NCBI RefSeq assembly: GCF_014805685.1
Contig: NC_060901.1
Location: forward strand, 25,269,405-25,333,404
DNA length: 64,000 nt
Reading direction: 5' to 3'
From: Silurus meridionalis
Taxonomy: Eukaryota > Chordata > Actinopteri > Siluriformes > Siluridae
The position numbers and the translations under genes were made by a program. The notes under the pieces are model-generated. The model was not told the DNA's origin. It saw only the letters and a list, made by a program, of their open reading frames with translations, and searched no databases. Each line of letters opens with the position of its first letter. Position 1 is the first letter of the stretch. Shown in pieces: positions 1-16,136 of this stretch.

Positions 1-2443
1 GTCTGTGCACTGAGCTGTTAGGACACACACACACACAGACACACACACACACACACACATACACACACACACACACACTCTTACTGGGTCTCTAAATGAC
101 TCGATGTCCATGTTGTGTGTGTTTCTAGGAGCAGCTCCGTCTCTGCTCACTGCTCACCTTTATAATGTTCACAGCCTGTTTCAGCTCCTGCACCTTCTTC
201 TGCTTCTCCTGGATTCTCTGCTGGAATTTCATCTGCTCCTCCTTCAGCTCAGTCTGAGGACAAATAAAATTAATATAATTCTTAATGCATTATGAGATTA
301 TTGTTTTGGTAGATAAATACCGTAATTTCCGGACAATTAAACGCACCCAAATATAAGCCGCACCCACTGAATTTGACAAAGATTTTTGTTTTGAACATAA
401 ATAAGCCGCACCTGTCTATAAGCCAGTGAAACTAATGAACTTTACACAGACTTTAATGAAAGACAGTGTCTGTAACACGGCTTGTATCTAAACAGTAGCC
501 TACCAAGAAAGTCATTGTTCACTGTCTTCCTCCTTCCTTTCACAACTATTTCTCTCGGGAGTTTATCTTTTGGCATCGTCGTGCGTTTAAAAATCACCAT
601 CGCTGAATCTTTTCTCCCGATGCCGTGCAGCTCAGAACACAGGTGAAGTGCGTTTTTTCATGCCCGGTTGTTTTTAGCGTGACGAATGATTCACATTTCC
701 TGTTGACAGTCCGAGTGAGCGGCAGGACAAACGTCAGAGGAACCGCATCCGTATTTATGATGTGGTGCGGCCTGATTCAGTGGGAGGGGCATCTGATTTA
801 ATATAAAGAGTTTCATTGGTTCACCTGAACCCGTTCGGCAATTTCATTGGTCTAATGTTATGGGGTTCAGTTTTTTGGCTTGAAGTTTGTGAAACCGGGA
901 AAATACCAGGAAAAATTCATAAATTAGCCACTTCGTTATTTAAGCCGCGGGGTTCAAAATGTGGGAAAAAAGTAGCGGCTTATAGTCTGGAAAATACAGT
1001 AATTATTGAAATTGTAAATTGTAAATGAATGTTACATAGTTTTAAGAAATGAAGAAATCATTACTATGATACAATTGATAATTAAACCAACCCTGATTCT
1101 GGAATGTTCCTGTCCTCCATACAAAGATCATTTCAGCACGCATTCAGCTTTAATTTCTAACATACCTGATCCAACAAATCAGCCAAATATCAGTCTTCCT
1201 GAATCAGTGTGTGTGTTCAGGCAGAAAAACACTTTATTTATTCTAGGTCAGAGCTCATGTTAGTTCTCACTCTCCAGTGTTCTGTATATAATCTATAATC
1301 ACACTCTTAATGTCACCCAAATGAGGATGGGTTCCCCTTTTGAGTCTGGTTCCTCTTAAGGTTTCTTCCTCTTAACATCTAAGGGAGTTTTTCACATACA
1401 CATACACATTGTTTACCTTAATTAATTCTGTAAAGCTGCTTTAAGACAATGTCTGTTGTGAAAAGCACAATAGAAATAAACTTGATTTGACTGAGATTGG
1501 AACCACTGGATTACACCACATTTGACAGTAGCAACGTATTTCCTTTTGTCTTTTAAATCAATAATAAAATAAAGTCACGTGACTCTATAGTCAGGATGTA
1601 ATACTGCTCGAATCCTACACCAAAGCCATAATAACAAACGTTACCCTGCTCTCTGTGTGGGAGAGGGCGGAGTTACTGCTCTACACTCTACATTGAATTG
1701 GTTTAATCCAAACTGCATTTATTTAAAAAACAAATTTAGACATTTTATAAACTACTTATTAAAATGTGAGCCGAGTATAAATAAAAATGTAATGAGTCAA
1801 ATCTGTAAAAGAACTCTGTAAATATTAAAGCTGCATTTCTCACCTGTTGTTCAGTTCTGTAGGCTTTAACTGAGACGGTGTCGTGGCTTCTGTGTTCATC
1901 CGTCACACACAGATAACAGATGAAGCTTTGGTCGGTACGACAGTAGATCTCCAGGACTTTATCATGCTCAGAGCAGATCTTCTCTTGTAGATTTCCAGAC
2001 GCTTCGATTAATGAGTGTTTCTTCAGACCAGCAACTTCATAATGAGGTTTCAGATGAGTTTCACAAAAGGAGGCCAGACACATCAGACACGACTTGACGG
2101 CTTTGTGTTTCCTCCCGCTACAGAAATCACATTCCACATCTCCAGGTCCAGCGTAACAGTGAGCAGGAGAAGCAGCTCGGACTTCAGTCTTCTTCAGTTT
2201 CTCCACCACTTCAGCCAGCATGTTGTTTCTGTGTAGAACAGGCCTTGGAGTGAACGTGCGTCTGCACTGAGGGCAGCTGTAGACCATTTTCTGATCCTCC
2301 TGATCCCAGCAGTCATTAATACACACCTTACAGAAACTGTGACCACACGGGATAGTCACTGGATCCTTCAGGAGATCCAGACACACTGGACAGCTCAACT
2401 GATCCACTAAAAAATGATCTACTGAAATACTGGATTCAGCCAT
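1..2443 (-). CDS. finTRIM-like E3 ubiquitin ligase, copy A (5' part, cut by window edge)
   Basis: Exons on the minus strand: exon 1 at 1844-2443 (200 codons), exon 2 at 158-253 (96 nt), and the first 14 nt of exon 3 at 1-14; the rest lies left of the window. The ATG at 2443 opens MAESSISVD. Exon 1 encodes a C3HC4 RING (CPVC at about residue 18, then [10 protein letters not shown] and CPQC), a B-box1 (VECDFC to HLKPH) and a B-box2 ([13 protein letters not shown] to CVTDEHRSHD). Exon 2 is the start of the coiled coil. RING-B-box-coiled-coil proteins of this family are E3 ubiquitin ligases, and fish finTRIMs are linked to antiviral defence. The intron-1 donor is ordinary (CAG|GTGAGA), unlike most copies here. 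Intron 1 holds a MITE and a SINE/LINE tail. TRIM16/TRIM25-like is an alternative family name. The reading frame is intact as far as seen. Confidence 0.85.
318..1008. mobile_element. MITE with CCGTATTTTCCGG-type ends, copy 1
   Basis: The left end (about 320, taccgtaatttccggac) and right end (about 976-1005, gcggcttatagtctggaaaatac) are imperfect inverted repeats, and 'ataagccgcacc' motifs recur inside. No transposase frame is seen, so this is a non-autonomous DNA element in intron 1 of copy A. A shorter relative lies at 60,617-60,949. Confidence 0.7.
1255..1500 (+). repeat. SINE/LINE 3'-tail repeat, copy 1
   Basis: This contains the block 'ggtttcttcctcttaacatc' followed by 'gtaaagctgctttaagacaa' and a tail ending in aataaacttgatttgac. 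The same consensus recurs at 13,385-13,545, 39,640-39,920 and 55,640-55,905, so it is a dispersed retroposon with an L2-like tail. Clade assignment is an inference. Confidence 0.65.
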
Positions 2444-2488
2444 TTTCTTGCTTTCACACACTGACAGAGAGCGAGGAGTGCGGCTCTG

Positions 2489-2516
2489 AGTTTCGTTTTC
2501 ACTGAAATCTACTTCC
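2489..2516 (-). promoter_or_regulatory. ISRE and ETS site upstream of copy A
   Basis: On the minus strand, 2502-2489 reads GTGAAAACGAAACT, a full match to the ISRE consensus GAAANNGAAACT bound by IRF/ISGF3. GGAAGT (2516-2511), an ETS/PU.1 core, lies 8 nt further upstream. The ISRE is about 46 nt from the ATG. The same pair sits upstream of copies D, E, F, G and H. Confidence 0.7.
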
Positions 2517-2689
2517 TGGTTCTGTGTGTGAGTTTATACAGAGAGTGTAAGAGAGAGAGGGAGGGAGCAGAGGGCAAAGTCAGAGAGGTTATAAACACTA
2601 CTCTCTTAACCATTTCCTCTACTTCTAATACCATCCTAAACACTCTCAGCCTGATTCCTCTCTGTAACAGAACTCTGCTTTAACTGTAA

Positions 2690-2875
2690 ACAATAGTTGT
2701 TTTACAATAGTCTAATCTAAATGTAACAAAAGCAAAACACTGAAAAGATACACTGCTGATGTAACACATGTTGGCTATGAATACAAGTCGATACAGTACA
2801 CTATACAGCTGTACATTATAAAAAGAAGAGTATGCAGTCTAATGTCACATGACCATTTATATGAGATAAGCATGT
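2690..2875 (-). repeat. Inverted copy of the finTRIM 3'-flank repeat
   Basis: Read on the minus strand this matches the sequence beside the SPRY exons at about 29,165-29,290, 39,915-40,015 and 47,395-47,520 (shared tracts such as tgtacagctgtatagtgtac). It shows that flanks of the array were rearranged in inverse orientation. Confidence 0.6.
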
Positions 2876-3219
2876 AAGTCTTGAATTGACTCAATTTCTA
2901 TGTTAAGAAGTTGGAGAGCTGGAATCCAGAACCTTGAGGGATTTTGAGTCTTCTAAATACGAACGATAGGATCGATGAGACAATCATTACAACGCACTGA
3001 TTTACTGAAATTTCGGGCTACTACTTACTCCAATCTTATATCCTCTCTTTTACCTTTTACAGATTAGTTCAAGGTGTTTGTTCACAGAATCTTAATACAA
3101 AGCTTGTCAGGCCATTTCTGAATAAATAAAACACTGATGGCTCCGGTATTAACAATTTCCTCAAGCTGATTGTGAATGATGTATTGATGTAATAAATAAT
3201 TTTCTTAATTCATACACTA

Positions 3220-3478
3220 AATAATGTATTTAGTCTGGATTTTTGGCTTATAATGGCACAGAAATTATTATTGAAAGTATTAAATGATCTTAAATTAAAT
3301 CCACACTCAGGTGCTTTATCCAGTTTTGTTCTTCTAGACAGCAGTGCTGCTTTTAATCCAGTTGACTTCAAGACATCACTGATTCAGCTACAAAACTGGT
3401 TTGGTCTTTCTGGTTCTGCTATACAGTGGTCGTTATTGCACTTGGCATCTGCTCAGCTAAGTTTAATACCATGGTGAG
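3220..3478 (+). mobile_element. L2/Rex-type LINE reverse transcriptase fragment
   Basis: A 74-residue frame at 3,253-3,477 contains VLNDLKLN and SSFVLLDSSAAFNPVDF, which match the start of an L2/Rex-type reverse transcriptase (the LLDLSAAFDTVDH region). The catalytic Asp of the AAFD motif is Asn here, and both ends are missing. It is a dead fragment. Confidence 0.6.
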
Positions 3479-3579
3479 GTCTTGTGGAGAACTTCGAGGT
3501 TCGACGAAGTGGGAAGATCCACGGAGGGGAAAGGGGCAGGAACAGTGGTCACTGGAGCCTCAGTAGCATGTTTAACTCG

Positions 3580-3655
<76 letters not shown>
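3580..3655 (+). repeat. (GA)n microsatellite
   Basis: A near-perfect run of GA dinucleotides begins after 'cgaccgagag' and ends at 'gaagagggtg'. It has no coding meaning; the Arg-Glu repeat frame crossing it is an artefact. Confidence 0.95.
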
Positions 3656-3660
<5 letters not shown>

Positions 3661-3699
3661 TGAAAGGAAAAGAAGGATATGGATTATTAAATGTCCTTA

Positions 3700-5190
3700 T
3701 TGTTGTATGAAAGTTATTATCACTGTGCAGTTTGGACTCCGGCAAGAGTCGCTATGGCAGCATAGCTAAAAGGGAGAACCAGAAGGTAACACCAACATGA
3801 GTGATCTCTGGGATAAAAGACGACCCACCACACCACCGTCAACAAACCTGAGTGAACGTGTGAAAGTGAGGGGACGACAGCATACAAATATCCCAGTTCA
3901 CCAAACACTCGATATCTATGATCCCTCCAGATCTGAGCCTTTACCTAAGAAAAAATCTAATGATAAAAAGCTTGACTAAATAAATATGTTTTCAACCTCG
4001 ACTTGAACACTGAGACTTAATAAGAGAAAGATCTGCCCCCTGCTGTAGTCTTCATTATTTGAGGAACCAACAGATAGCCAGCACCTTTTGATCTAAGTAG
4101 GCGTGGAGGATCATACTGGTACAGAAGTTCACTCAGATACTGCGGTGGGAGACCGTTAAGTGCTTTATACGTCAGTAGTAGTATTTTTTAATCAATGCGA
4201 GATTTGATTGGGAGCAGTGTAGACTAATTAAAACAGGAGTGATGTGGTCATATCTTCTAGATCTCGTGAGGACTCTTGCTGCTGCATTCTGAACTAACTG
4301 AAGCTTATTTATGCACTTTTTCGAACACCCAGGCAGCAAAGCGTTACAGTAGTCTAATCTAGAAGTAACAAAAGCATGAACTACTTTTTCTGCATCCTGT
4401 AACGACATCATATTTTTAATTTTAGTAATATTTCTAAGGTGAAAGAAGGGGATCCTGGTAATATTATTCACATGAGCCTCAAAGGAAAGAATAGGGTCAA
4501 TAATCACACCACGGTCTTTGACAGCCATACATGCTGAAACAGAAACATCATCCAGAGATGCTACATAATCGGAAAGTTTGCTTCTAGCTGCATGTGGTCC
4601 TAGTAAATGTACTCAACAATTTTTCATTGTTAAGCTGATCTCTCTCATCTGGCTTTGCTGAAATATACAACTGTGTATCATCAGCATAGCAATGGAAGCG
4701 AATACCATGATTATGTATAATTTCCCCCAGAGGCAGCATATATAAAGAGAAAAGCAGTGGGCCTAAGACAGATCCTTGCAGAAACACCAAACTTTACTTT
4801 AGAAAGTGTGGAGAACTCACCATTTACATCAACAAACTGATAGCGATCAGTCAAATAAGACCTGAGCCAAGAGAGAGCTGTTCCCTTTATTCCTACAACG
4901 TTCTCCAGTCCAGCAAGCAGTATAGTATGATCAATGGTGTCAAAAGCTGCACTAAGGTCGAGCAAAACAAATAAGGAGACAAAACCCTGATCAGAGACCA
5001 ATACCAGGTCATTTACCACCTTAACTAGCGCCGTCTCTGTGCTTTGATGAGGCTGCAATCCTGACTGATACATTTCAAAAATGTTATTCATAAGTAGATG
5101 TGAGCAGAACTGCTGTGCTACAACCTTTTCTAAAAAAAGAAGAGATTTAATATTGGCCTGTAGTTGGACAGCTGACATGGGTCAAGGTCA
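3700..5190 (-). mobile_element. L2-type LINE, 3' half, broken
   Basis: Three frames run 5' to 3' on the minus strand. 5,178-4,711 carries the fingers and palm with LLDLSAAFDTIDH. 4,790-4,584 carries [13 protein letters not shown] and the catalytic [10 protein letters not shown] motif. 4,528-4,172 carries SRLDYCNALLPG and QNAAARVLTRSRRYDHITPVL, the usual C-terminal tail of L2-type reverse transcriptase. Frameshifts separate the frames and the endonuclease is missing, so this is a 5'-truncated inactive copy. The 3' UTR runs to about 3,700. Confidence 0.8.
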
Positions 5191-5209
5191 GGTTTCTTAA
5201 TTTATAATG

Positions 5210-5765
5210 AAACCAGAAATGACTTGTTCTGCTTTTATATAATTGCTTTTCATTTTTATTAATTTATTGTAATAATTCGAGGATGTGCCACGAATGACGT
5301 TCTACTTTTGTCCACCAGATGTCCCCATTTTCTCCCATGTTGTTTTTCCCCACTGTCCTTGTTAAAGCGTTGCTGGGATTCGAGTCTCACGAGTCCCCGA
5401 GTCACTTCAGTCACAACTCAGTTAGCTACTTGTTGCTACAGTTGCTTGCTAACAACAAGTTAAACAACTAAATTTTGTAATTTACAATTTGTATTTATAT
5501 CTGGTGTTAGTAACAAGATAACTCAAGTGATACACGTCAAAGAAGAGAATGATTCATGAATCCCGAGTCATATAAAGAATCGGGTTATTTTACCTGGATG
5601 AATCCGGATTCGCTCATCTCAAGCACCCATACCGTAAATACAGGATTAGGCGCGCAAATAAGGACAAAAAAATAATAATAAAAGCGCGGTTGAATTGACC
5701 GCAGACAAGGAGCTCGTAAGATCACAACATTTGGTTTATTGTAGTTCGTCGGAAGATGAAACTCA

Positions 5766-5796
<31 letters not shown>

Positions 5797-5905
5797 GCCG
5801 GCAGCACGTGCACGAAGAAGCTCCCCGGTTACCATGGCAACGACCCAAACAGAGGAGGGTTTTTAAACAGCGCACGAGATCAACATCATCCACATTGGCA
5901 AGAAA
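5210..5905 (+). repeat. 5' flank of copy B, inverted counterpart of the copy D flank
   Basis: About 5,280-5,560 is the reverse complement of about 17,260-17,540, with shared tracts around 'gacatctggtggacaaaagt' and 'cttgttactaacaccagat'. About 5,800-5,890 is the reverse complement of about 16,910-17,035. It forms the outer arm of an inverted duplication. A (CT)n run lies at about 5,774-5,797. No gene is seen. Confidence 0.75.
5828..5841 (+). promoter_or_regulatory. RFX X-box-like palindrome upstream of copy B
   Basis: GTTACCATGGCAAC fits the RFX X-box consensus (GTNRCC, short spacer, RGYAAC) with both half-sites intact. It is 65 nt upstream of the copy B ATG. The reverse complement stands at 16,983-16,996 in the copy D flank. 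Function is inferred from sequence only. Confidence 0.5.
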
Positions 5906-10234
<4,329 letters not shown>

Positions 10235-11345
10235 AATTAGTAATGTGAGTAAACAACTTTATCACTCTTAATTCAGAATTTTATTCTAATTTTCATTTGT
10301 TAGATCTTTTCCTCGCTTTTTTGGCAAAGTGCACGTCACCACCAGGCTGTTCCAAGCAAATTAAATACTAAAATGGCTGATATACAGGTGGAAGCAGTGG
10401 GCACTAATGAGGTTCTCGGGAACACTTTGGCGACATCTGGTGGGGCAGATAAGTGATGATACTGATACAGTATAAAAATAAGAGACGAAAAGGGCAGAAC
10501 AGACCAGAATCCTAAGAAGATTAGTTAACTGAAATTATTAAAGAGAAAGGAAGAAATGTCATGTTTCCTCAGTTGCCTTTTAAGAAAACAAAGTAATATT
10601 ACATTTTTTATGTCAAAGTCTGCCTCTACATGGGTAGTAAAATGCTGTTTCACAATCTTATCCGATATATTTTACTTGAAATATCAAGTAAGTTTCAAGT
10701 CTCAAGTCTCAAGTTTGCAAGTCTCAAATCAAGCACCAAAATCCGCCATGATGCGCACATCAGGCAATTACACTTGATTTATTATTTAATCTGATTTTGT
10801 ATATTCATTGTCCTTGCCATTGACAGTTTTGTTTTGTCACATCAAATTTGTGATGTGACAAAACTAATCTAATAACACACATCTGTGGGAAACTGTTAAA
10901 GTTCCTGGTTCTCATACTGCCAATACTGCTCAATTTATTGTTTCTTTCACCAATTTAATGTAAGGGGTCACTGTGTAGTGTTCGTGTCCACCACAATATG
11001 TAAAATATGACTGCTTTATGTTCTGAGGCATAAAATGCCCTTATGTTATTGAGCTCATTTTAAACTATATCTAAATGTGTTACCTGATTGAATTGCCTGC
11101 ATATGTGTAAAAGAGTGCTCACAGTTACATCCTTCTTGTGATATAGCAATAGCACAGTGCATTTTGTCTAAAACAGAATGAAGTGACAGAAAGAGGGTTT
11201 CTGCTCTCATTATTGTGATTACTCTGGTAATGGCTGCATGATAAATGGTAATGTTACAAAATAAAACTCCAATTCAGTAAACAGCAGGTTGCCTCCCTTT
11301 ACTGTCCACTGAGGGAACTTTATGTCTATAATTAATAAACCATAT
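10235..11345 (+). other. 3' flank of copy B, no gene
   Basis: About 10,300-10,350 is the reverse complement of about 30,705-30,755, the flank of copy F (shared tract ggtgacgtgcactttgcc), so it is old finTRIM flank. The remainder is AT-rich with no supportable frame. A hairpin lies at 10,831-10,864. Confidence 0.6.
10831..10864. repeat. Perfect 14-bp inverted repeat (hairpin)
   Basis: Arms gttttgtcacatca and tgatgtgacaaaac are separated by aatttg. No T-run or gene end makes it a terminator, and it may be an end of a small palindromic element. Confidence 0.8.
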
Positions 11346-12905
11346 TAAGCACGTCGCCAAACCCAGCCATTAGGGAGGCCTTAGTGCCGGTCCAAGCCCG
11401 GGTAAATGGGGAGGGTTGCGTTAGGAAGGGCATCCAGCGTAAAACGTGCCAAATCAAATATGCGGATAACACATAAGAATTTCATACCGGATCGGTCGAG
11501 GCCCAGGTTAACAACGACCGGCACAGGTATCGTTAGCCAACAGGGTACCGGTGGAAATTGGGCTACTGTTGGCCGAAGGAGGAGAAGGAGAGGAGGAAGA
11601 CGTCTACAAAGACGGCAGGGAAAGGAGAAGTTTAGGTGAGTAGAGGTTAGGGTTGGTACTTTAAATGTTGGTACTATGACTGGTAAAGGGAGAGAGGTAG
11701 CTGATATGATGGAGAGAAGAAAGGTAGATATGTGTGTGTTCAGGAGACCAAGTGGAAAGGGAGTAAGGCCAGTAACATTGGAGGTGGGTTTAATGATGAG
11801 GAGGTTAGGGGAATGTATGGACTAAAGAAGAAGGAATGTGGAAGGGCAGATGGTTGTAGATTTTGCTAAAAGGATGGAAATGACATTGGTGAACACTTAT
11901 TTTATGAAGAAGGAGGATCATAGGGTGACATATAAGAGTGGAGGAAGGTGCACACAGGTGGATTATGTTCTATGTAGGAGATGCAACCTGAAAGAGATTG
12001 GAGACTGTAAGGTGTTGGCGGGGGACAGTGTAGCTAGACAGCATCGGAAAAGGCATATGAGAAGCTGTATGAGAGGTTGAACACTAAGGAAGGAGAAAAG
12101 GATTTGTACCGATTAGCTAGGCAGAGGGATCGAGCTGAGAAGGATGTGTTGCAAGTTAGTGCAATAAAGGATGGAGATGGAAATGTGTTGACTAGTGAGG
12201 AGAGTGTGTTGAGAAGATGGAGGGATTATTTTGAGTAGCTGATGAACAAGGAAAATGAGCGAGAGAGAGAAGGTTGGATGATGTGGAGTTGGTAAAGAAG
12301 GAAGTGGATAGGATTAGTAAGGAGGAAGTGAGAGCAGCAATTAAGAGGATAAAGAGTGGAAAGTCGGTTGGACCAGCTGACATACCGGTAGAAGCATGGA
12401 GATGTTTAGGAGAGATGCAGTGGAGTTTTTAACCAGATTGTTTAACAGGATTCTGGAAGGTGGGAGGATGCCTGAGGAATGGAGAAGGAGTGTGCTGGTA
12501 CTGATCTTTAAGCATAAGGGAGATGTACTGGCCTGCAGTAACTACAGGGGAATTAAGTTGATCAGTCACACCATGAAGTTATGGGAAAGAGTAGTGGAAG
12601 CCAGCAGTGGAAGCCAGGAGGGAAGAGGTGACCATCTGTGAGCAACAGTATGGTTTCATGCCGAGGATGTGCACCACAGATGCCTTATTTGCTTTGAGAA
12701 TGTTGATGGAGAAGTATAGAGAAGGACAGAAGGAATTGCATTGTGTATTTGTGGATTTAGAGAAAGCGTACGACAGAGTGCCGAGAGAGGAGTTGTGGAA
12801 TTGTATGAGGAAGTCTGGTGTGTCAGAGAAGTATGTGAGGGTGGTGCAGGACATGTACGAGGACAGTGAAGTGTGCAGTAGGAAAGACAGACTGGTTCAA
12901 GGTAA
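11346..12905 (+). mobile_element. RTE-like LINE, internally deleted and 3' truncated
   Basis: This begins with the conserved 5' block ('gtgccggtccaagcccgggt'). Broken frames include the endonuclease region ([24 protein letters not shown]) and the reverse transcriptase start ([44 protein letters not shown]). The copy stops at about 12,903, before the catalytic FADD motif. It is closely related to the copy at 19,842-22,947. Assignment to the RTE group is by general resemblance only. Confidence 0.75.
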
Positions 12906-13384
12906 TGAATCATTTCTATTGCAACAGCTCATTCACAGGAAATTTGAATGTTCCACATAGTTTATAAAAAGTGTTCAATCACTAAAATGGTGACTTTCCT
13001 TTACATATATGGAAGAATCTCTAGTATGAGTGCTTTGTAACAGTCAGAAATAAAGCTGTAGCTTTACATTTTTATTGTATAAAGATGTCACTGAATAAGT
13101 TTTGCAATTGTAACAATTGTAATTGATCAATATGGCTGAGAGTTGTGTTTGAGGTGTCATGAGGCAAAAACCCCCCAGAAACTTTAAACTCTGTCTGTAT
13201 TACAAGAAATGTATCCCAGTAAGTGTAGTTACATGGGTAATATTTATATACCGAGAGGAAATGAAATGGTTAACATGAGTTTTTATAACCTTCCTGTTTT
13301 TCTGATCCTCCTACTTCTCTCTATCAAACACACACTACCAGAAAGTAACTGGACAGTCCAGAAAAACAAAACTGATTTCCCATT
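12906..13384. other. AT-rich stretch, no gene
   Basis: No exon, repeat family or long reading frame is recognised between the LINE truncation point and the next retroposon tail. Confidence 0.5.
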
Positions 13385-13545
13385 CTCAGTGTAGACAGTA
13401 CATGCAGGAAAATGCCATCTCGGAGAGTCACCACCGGCTCGCTCATCAGGGACAAACTTACACTTATAAATTCATATAGATTCATTTTTATTACCACATT
13501 GTCTGTGTAAAGCTGCTTTGAGACAATGTTCATTGTTAAAAGTGG
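13385..13545 (+). repeat. SINE/LINE 3'-tail repeat, copy 2
   Basis: The block 'gtaaagctgctttgagacaa' with flanking 'ctcatcagggacaaacttac' belongs to the family at 1,255, 39,640 and 55,640. It ends directly against a finTRIM exon-1 fragment. Confidence 0.6.
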
Positions 13546-13830
13546 ATCAGGAGAATCAGTAGGGCATCTACAGCTGTCCTCAGTGCAGACACACGTTCAC
13601 TCCAAAGCCTGTTCTACACAAAAACAACATGCTGGGTGAAGTGGTGGAGAAACTGAGGAAGACTGAAGTGCTTCTCCTGCTCACTGTTTTACTGGACCTT
13701 GAGATGTGAAATGTGATTTTTGTGTTTTGACAAAACAAGGCTGTCAAGTCCTGTCTGGTGTTTTTGACTTCATTTTGTGAAACTCATCTGAAACCTCATC
13801 TGAAACATCATATTATTATATAAAAATAAC
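13545..13830 (+). pseudogene. finTRIM exon-1 fragment
   Basis: This plus-strand fragment is similar to the second half of the RING and the B-box1 of neighbouring copies: the text for [30 protein letters not shown] and FCETHLKPH is recognisable. It has frame breaks, a degraded B-box1, no start and no downstream exons. It lies in the loop of the inverted duplication. Confidence 0.75.
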
Positions 13831-14096
13831 ACTTATTTAGTCCATTTAGTACTTTTATCTCCAATGCAGTGTGAGAGAGGAAAATATTAATACACAATTC
13901 CTTGGAATGAAAATTAAATAATAAAAAAACTGCTTGTTATAGAAAATTATATTAATTGTTGACATTTTAAGGTCTTAATATTTTAATGCTTTCTTATACT
14001 TCACAGTTTTTATGTACAAGATACAGTAAATTTGATTTTTTAATACTGTATTAAACATTCAGAAATAAAATGATGGTCATTTTTATGTAGGTTTTG

Positions 14097-14135
<39 letters not shown>

Positions 14136-14718
14136 ATTCACTCAAAAGGGCATAACTTTGCAGTTCCATTAAAAGGCAGGAGGAATCCAGCGTATAGAGG
14201 CTGAGTGAATGTGGTGTGGAGGCTGTGGAGAAGCTTCAACCTATTAGAGACGCTGTAGAAGGACAGAGTTCCTGAACTGTGATCCACATACACTCCTATT
14301 CTGGACGGTGATGGAACTCTGAGATCAGTCATTATGTTGTTGTGATAGAAACAGAGAGAAGAAGAAGAACATTGCAGACTCCAGGACTGGTTGTTGCCTC
14401 CAAACCAGTGCTCATTACCCCGTCCTTTCCTTCTGATATCTTTATATGAGACTGATATTAACACACAGTCCTCATCGCTCCACTCCACCTCCCAGTAACA
14501 GCGTCCACACACACTCTCTTTACTCAACACCTGCTCATAGGAGTTAAATCTCTCTGGATGATCAGAGTACGGCTGCTTTGTCTAACTGCGTGTCACCACT
14601 TTGTTCTTCTCAGACAGAATGAGGTAATAATTTACTGTGTTGGGATCCAGAGTCAGATCACAGAAATCTAAACACATGAACAATCATTAGATATTAATCA
14701 AAATATGTGGAGTCGTGA

Positions 14719-14776
<58 letters not shown>

Positions 14777-14985
14777 ACACATACAGTGAAGAAAATCTTG
14801 TCTGCTCTTTGTTTCTGAATGTAAAATCCTCTGAACTGCTGTGGAGACACAGAAACATAAAAGAAACATCAGGTGCTGAAAAAACACAGTTGAAAGTGAT
14901 CCAGTTTGTGTCTGATATTTAATCAGCATTTTATTTTAGAAAACCTTCTGTAGGAGTGGAAATTTAATTCAGATTTTTATATAGA

Positions 14986-15024
<39 letters not shown>

Positions 15025-15621
15025 GGAAAGTGTGAATGAATGTGTGTGTGTCCTCTATAAACGAATCAGAAGCTTTTACACGATTAAGACGTGAATAAAA
15101 AGTGTAACTGTAATAAAAATAACAGTAATAACAGGAAGTTCATGTCATCATATGAAATGTCTCTCGTCATCATGCTGCAGAGAAAGTAAAGATTCCCAGC
15201 AGGACAATTTCTCTCACCAAGTTGAGGAATTTTGATGAATTCCTTAAATCTCTTTTTCAGATCAGAGACAGATTTCCTCACTCCGTCAAGTGAGAGACGA
15301 TTGACAGTGACGCTGGGTGAGTCCTCACATTCAGAAAAGAAACAGAGAGACGGGAAAATCTACAAAGACAAAACATCATGGAGAAGGAGAAAGGTGGAGA
15401 AATATACATGTGACTATATAGACTATACACACTTTGTGTTACCTGGAGGAAATGGATGTGATCGTGTGTGTGTGAAAGCTGCTCCATCTTAATGATTCTC
15501 CTCTGAAGATCAAAAATCTCCTGCTCCTGTTGCTTCAGAAGTTCAGCTTGACTCAGTTCAGCCTTCTCCTGATCTTCCATCACCTCCAAATCATCTACTG
15601 CTGTTTGTGCACTGAGCTGTT

Positions 15622-15625
<4 letters not shown>

Positions 15626-15692
<67 letters not shown>
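15626..15692 (-). repeat. (CA)n in intron 2 of copy D
   Basis: This tract lies just upstream (in gene sense) of the exon-3 acceptor. The same position is repetitive in copies E (about 19,597), F (about 32,427), G (about 41,886), H (about 49,416) and A (about 22-80). Confidence 0.95.
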
Positions 15693-15694
<2 letters not shown>

Positions 15695-16090
15695 TTACTG
15701 GGTCTCTAAATGACTCGATGTCCATGTTGTGTGTGTTTCTAGGAGCAGCTCCGTCTCTGCTCACTGCTCACCTTTATAATGTTCACAGCCTGTTTCAGCT
15801 TCTTCACCTTCTTCTGCTTCTCCTGGATTCTCTGCTGGAATTTCATCTGCTCCTCCTTCAGCTGAGTCTGTAAACAGTTATAGTTATTTAGATATTATTA
15901 TTCTCCTGCATCTCCCCCTGCTTTATACATGAGCTCTCACACACACACGGCTAATGTTGTTCTAGCTGTCATAGGAGAAATCAAGTCCAGTTATACTGAT
16001 ACACACGACCTAGTGACCTTCAAACATGGCTGTCCTGAACTTCAAACTCAAGCACGTTCTAATGATCATTTTAATACTGAGTCTCAGGAC

Positions 16091-16091
16091 T

Positions 16092-16134
<43 letters not shown>
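16091..16134 (-). repeat. (GT)n at the intron-1 splice donor of copy D
   Basis: On the minus strand exon 1 ends AAACAG and the next bases are GTGTGT continuing as a GT tract. Confidence 0.9.
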
Positions 16135-16136
<2 letters not shown>

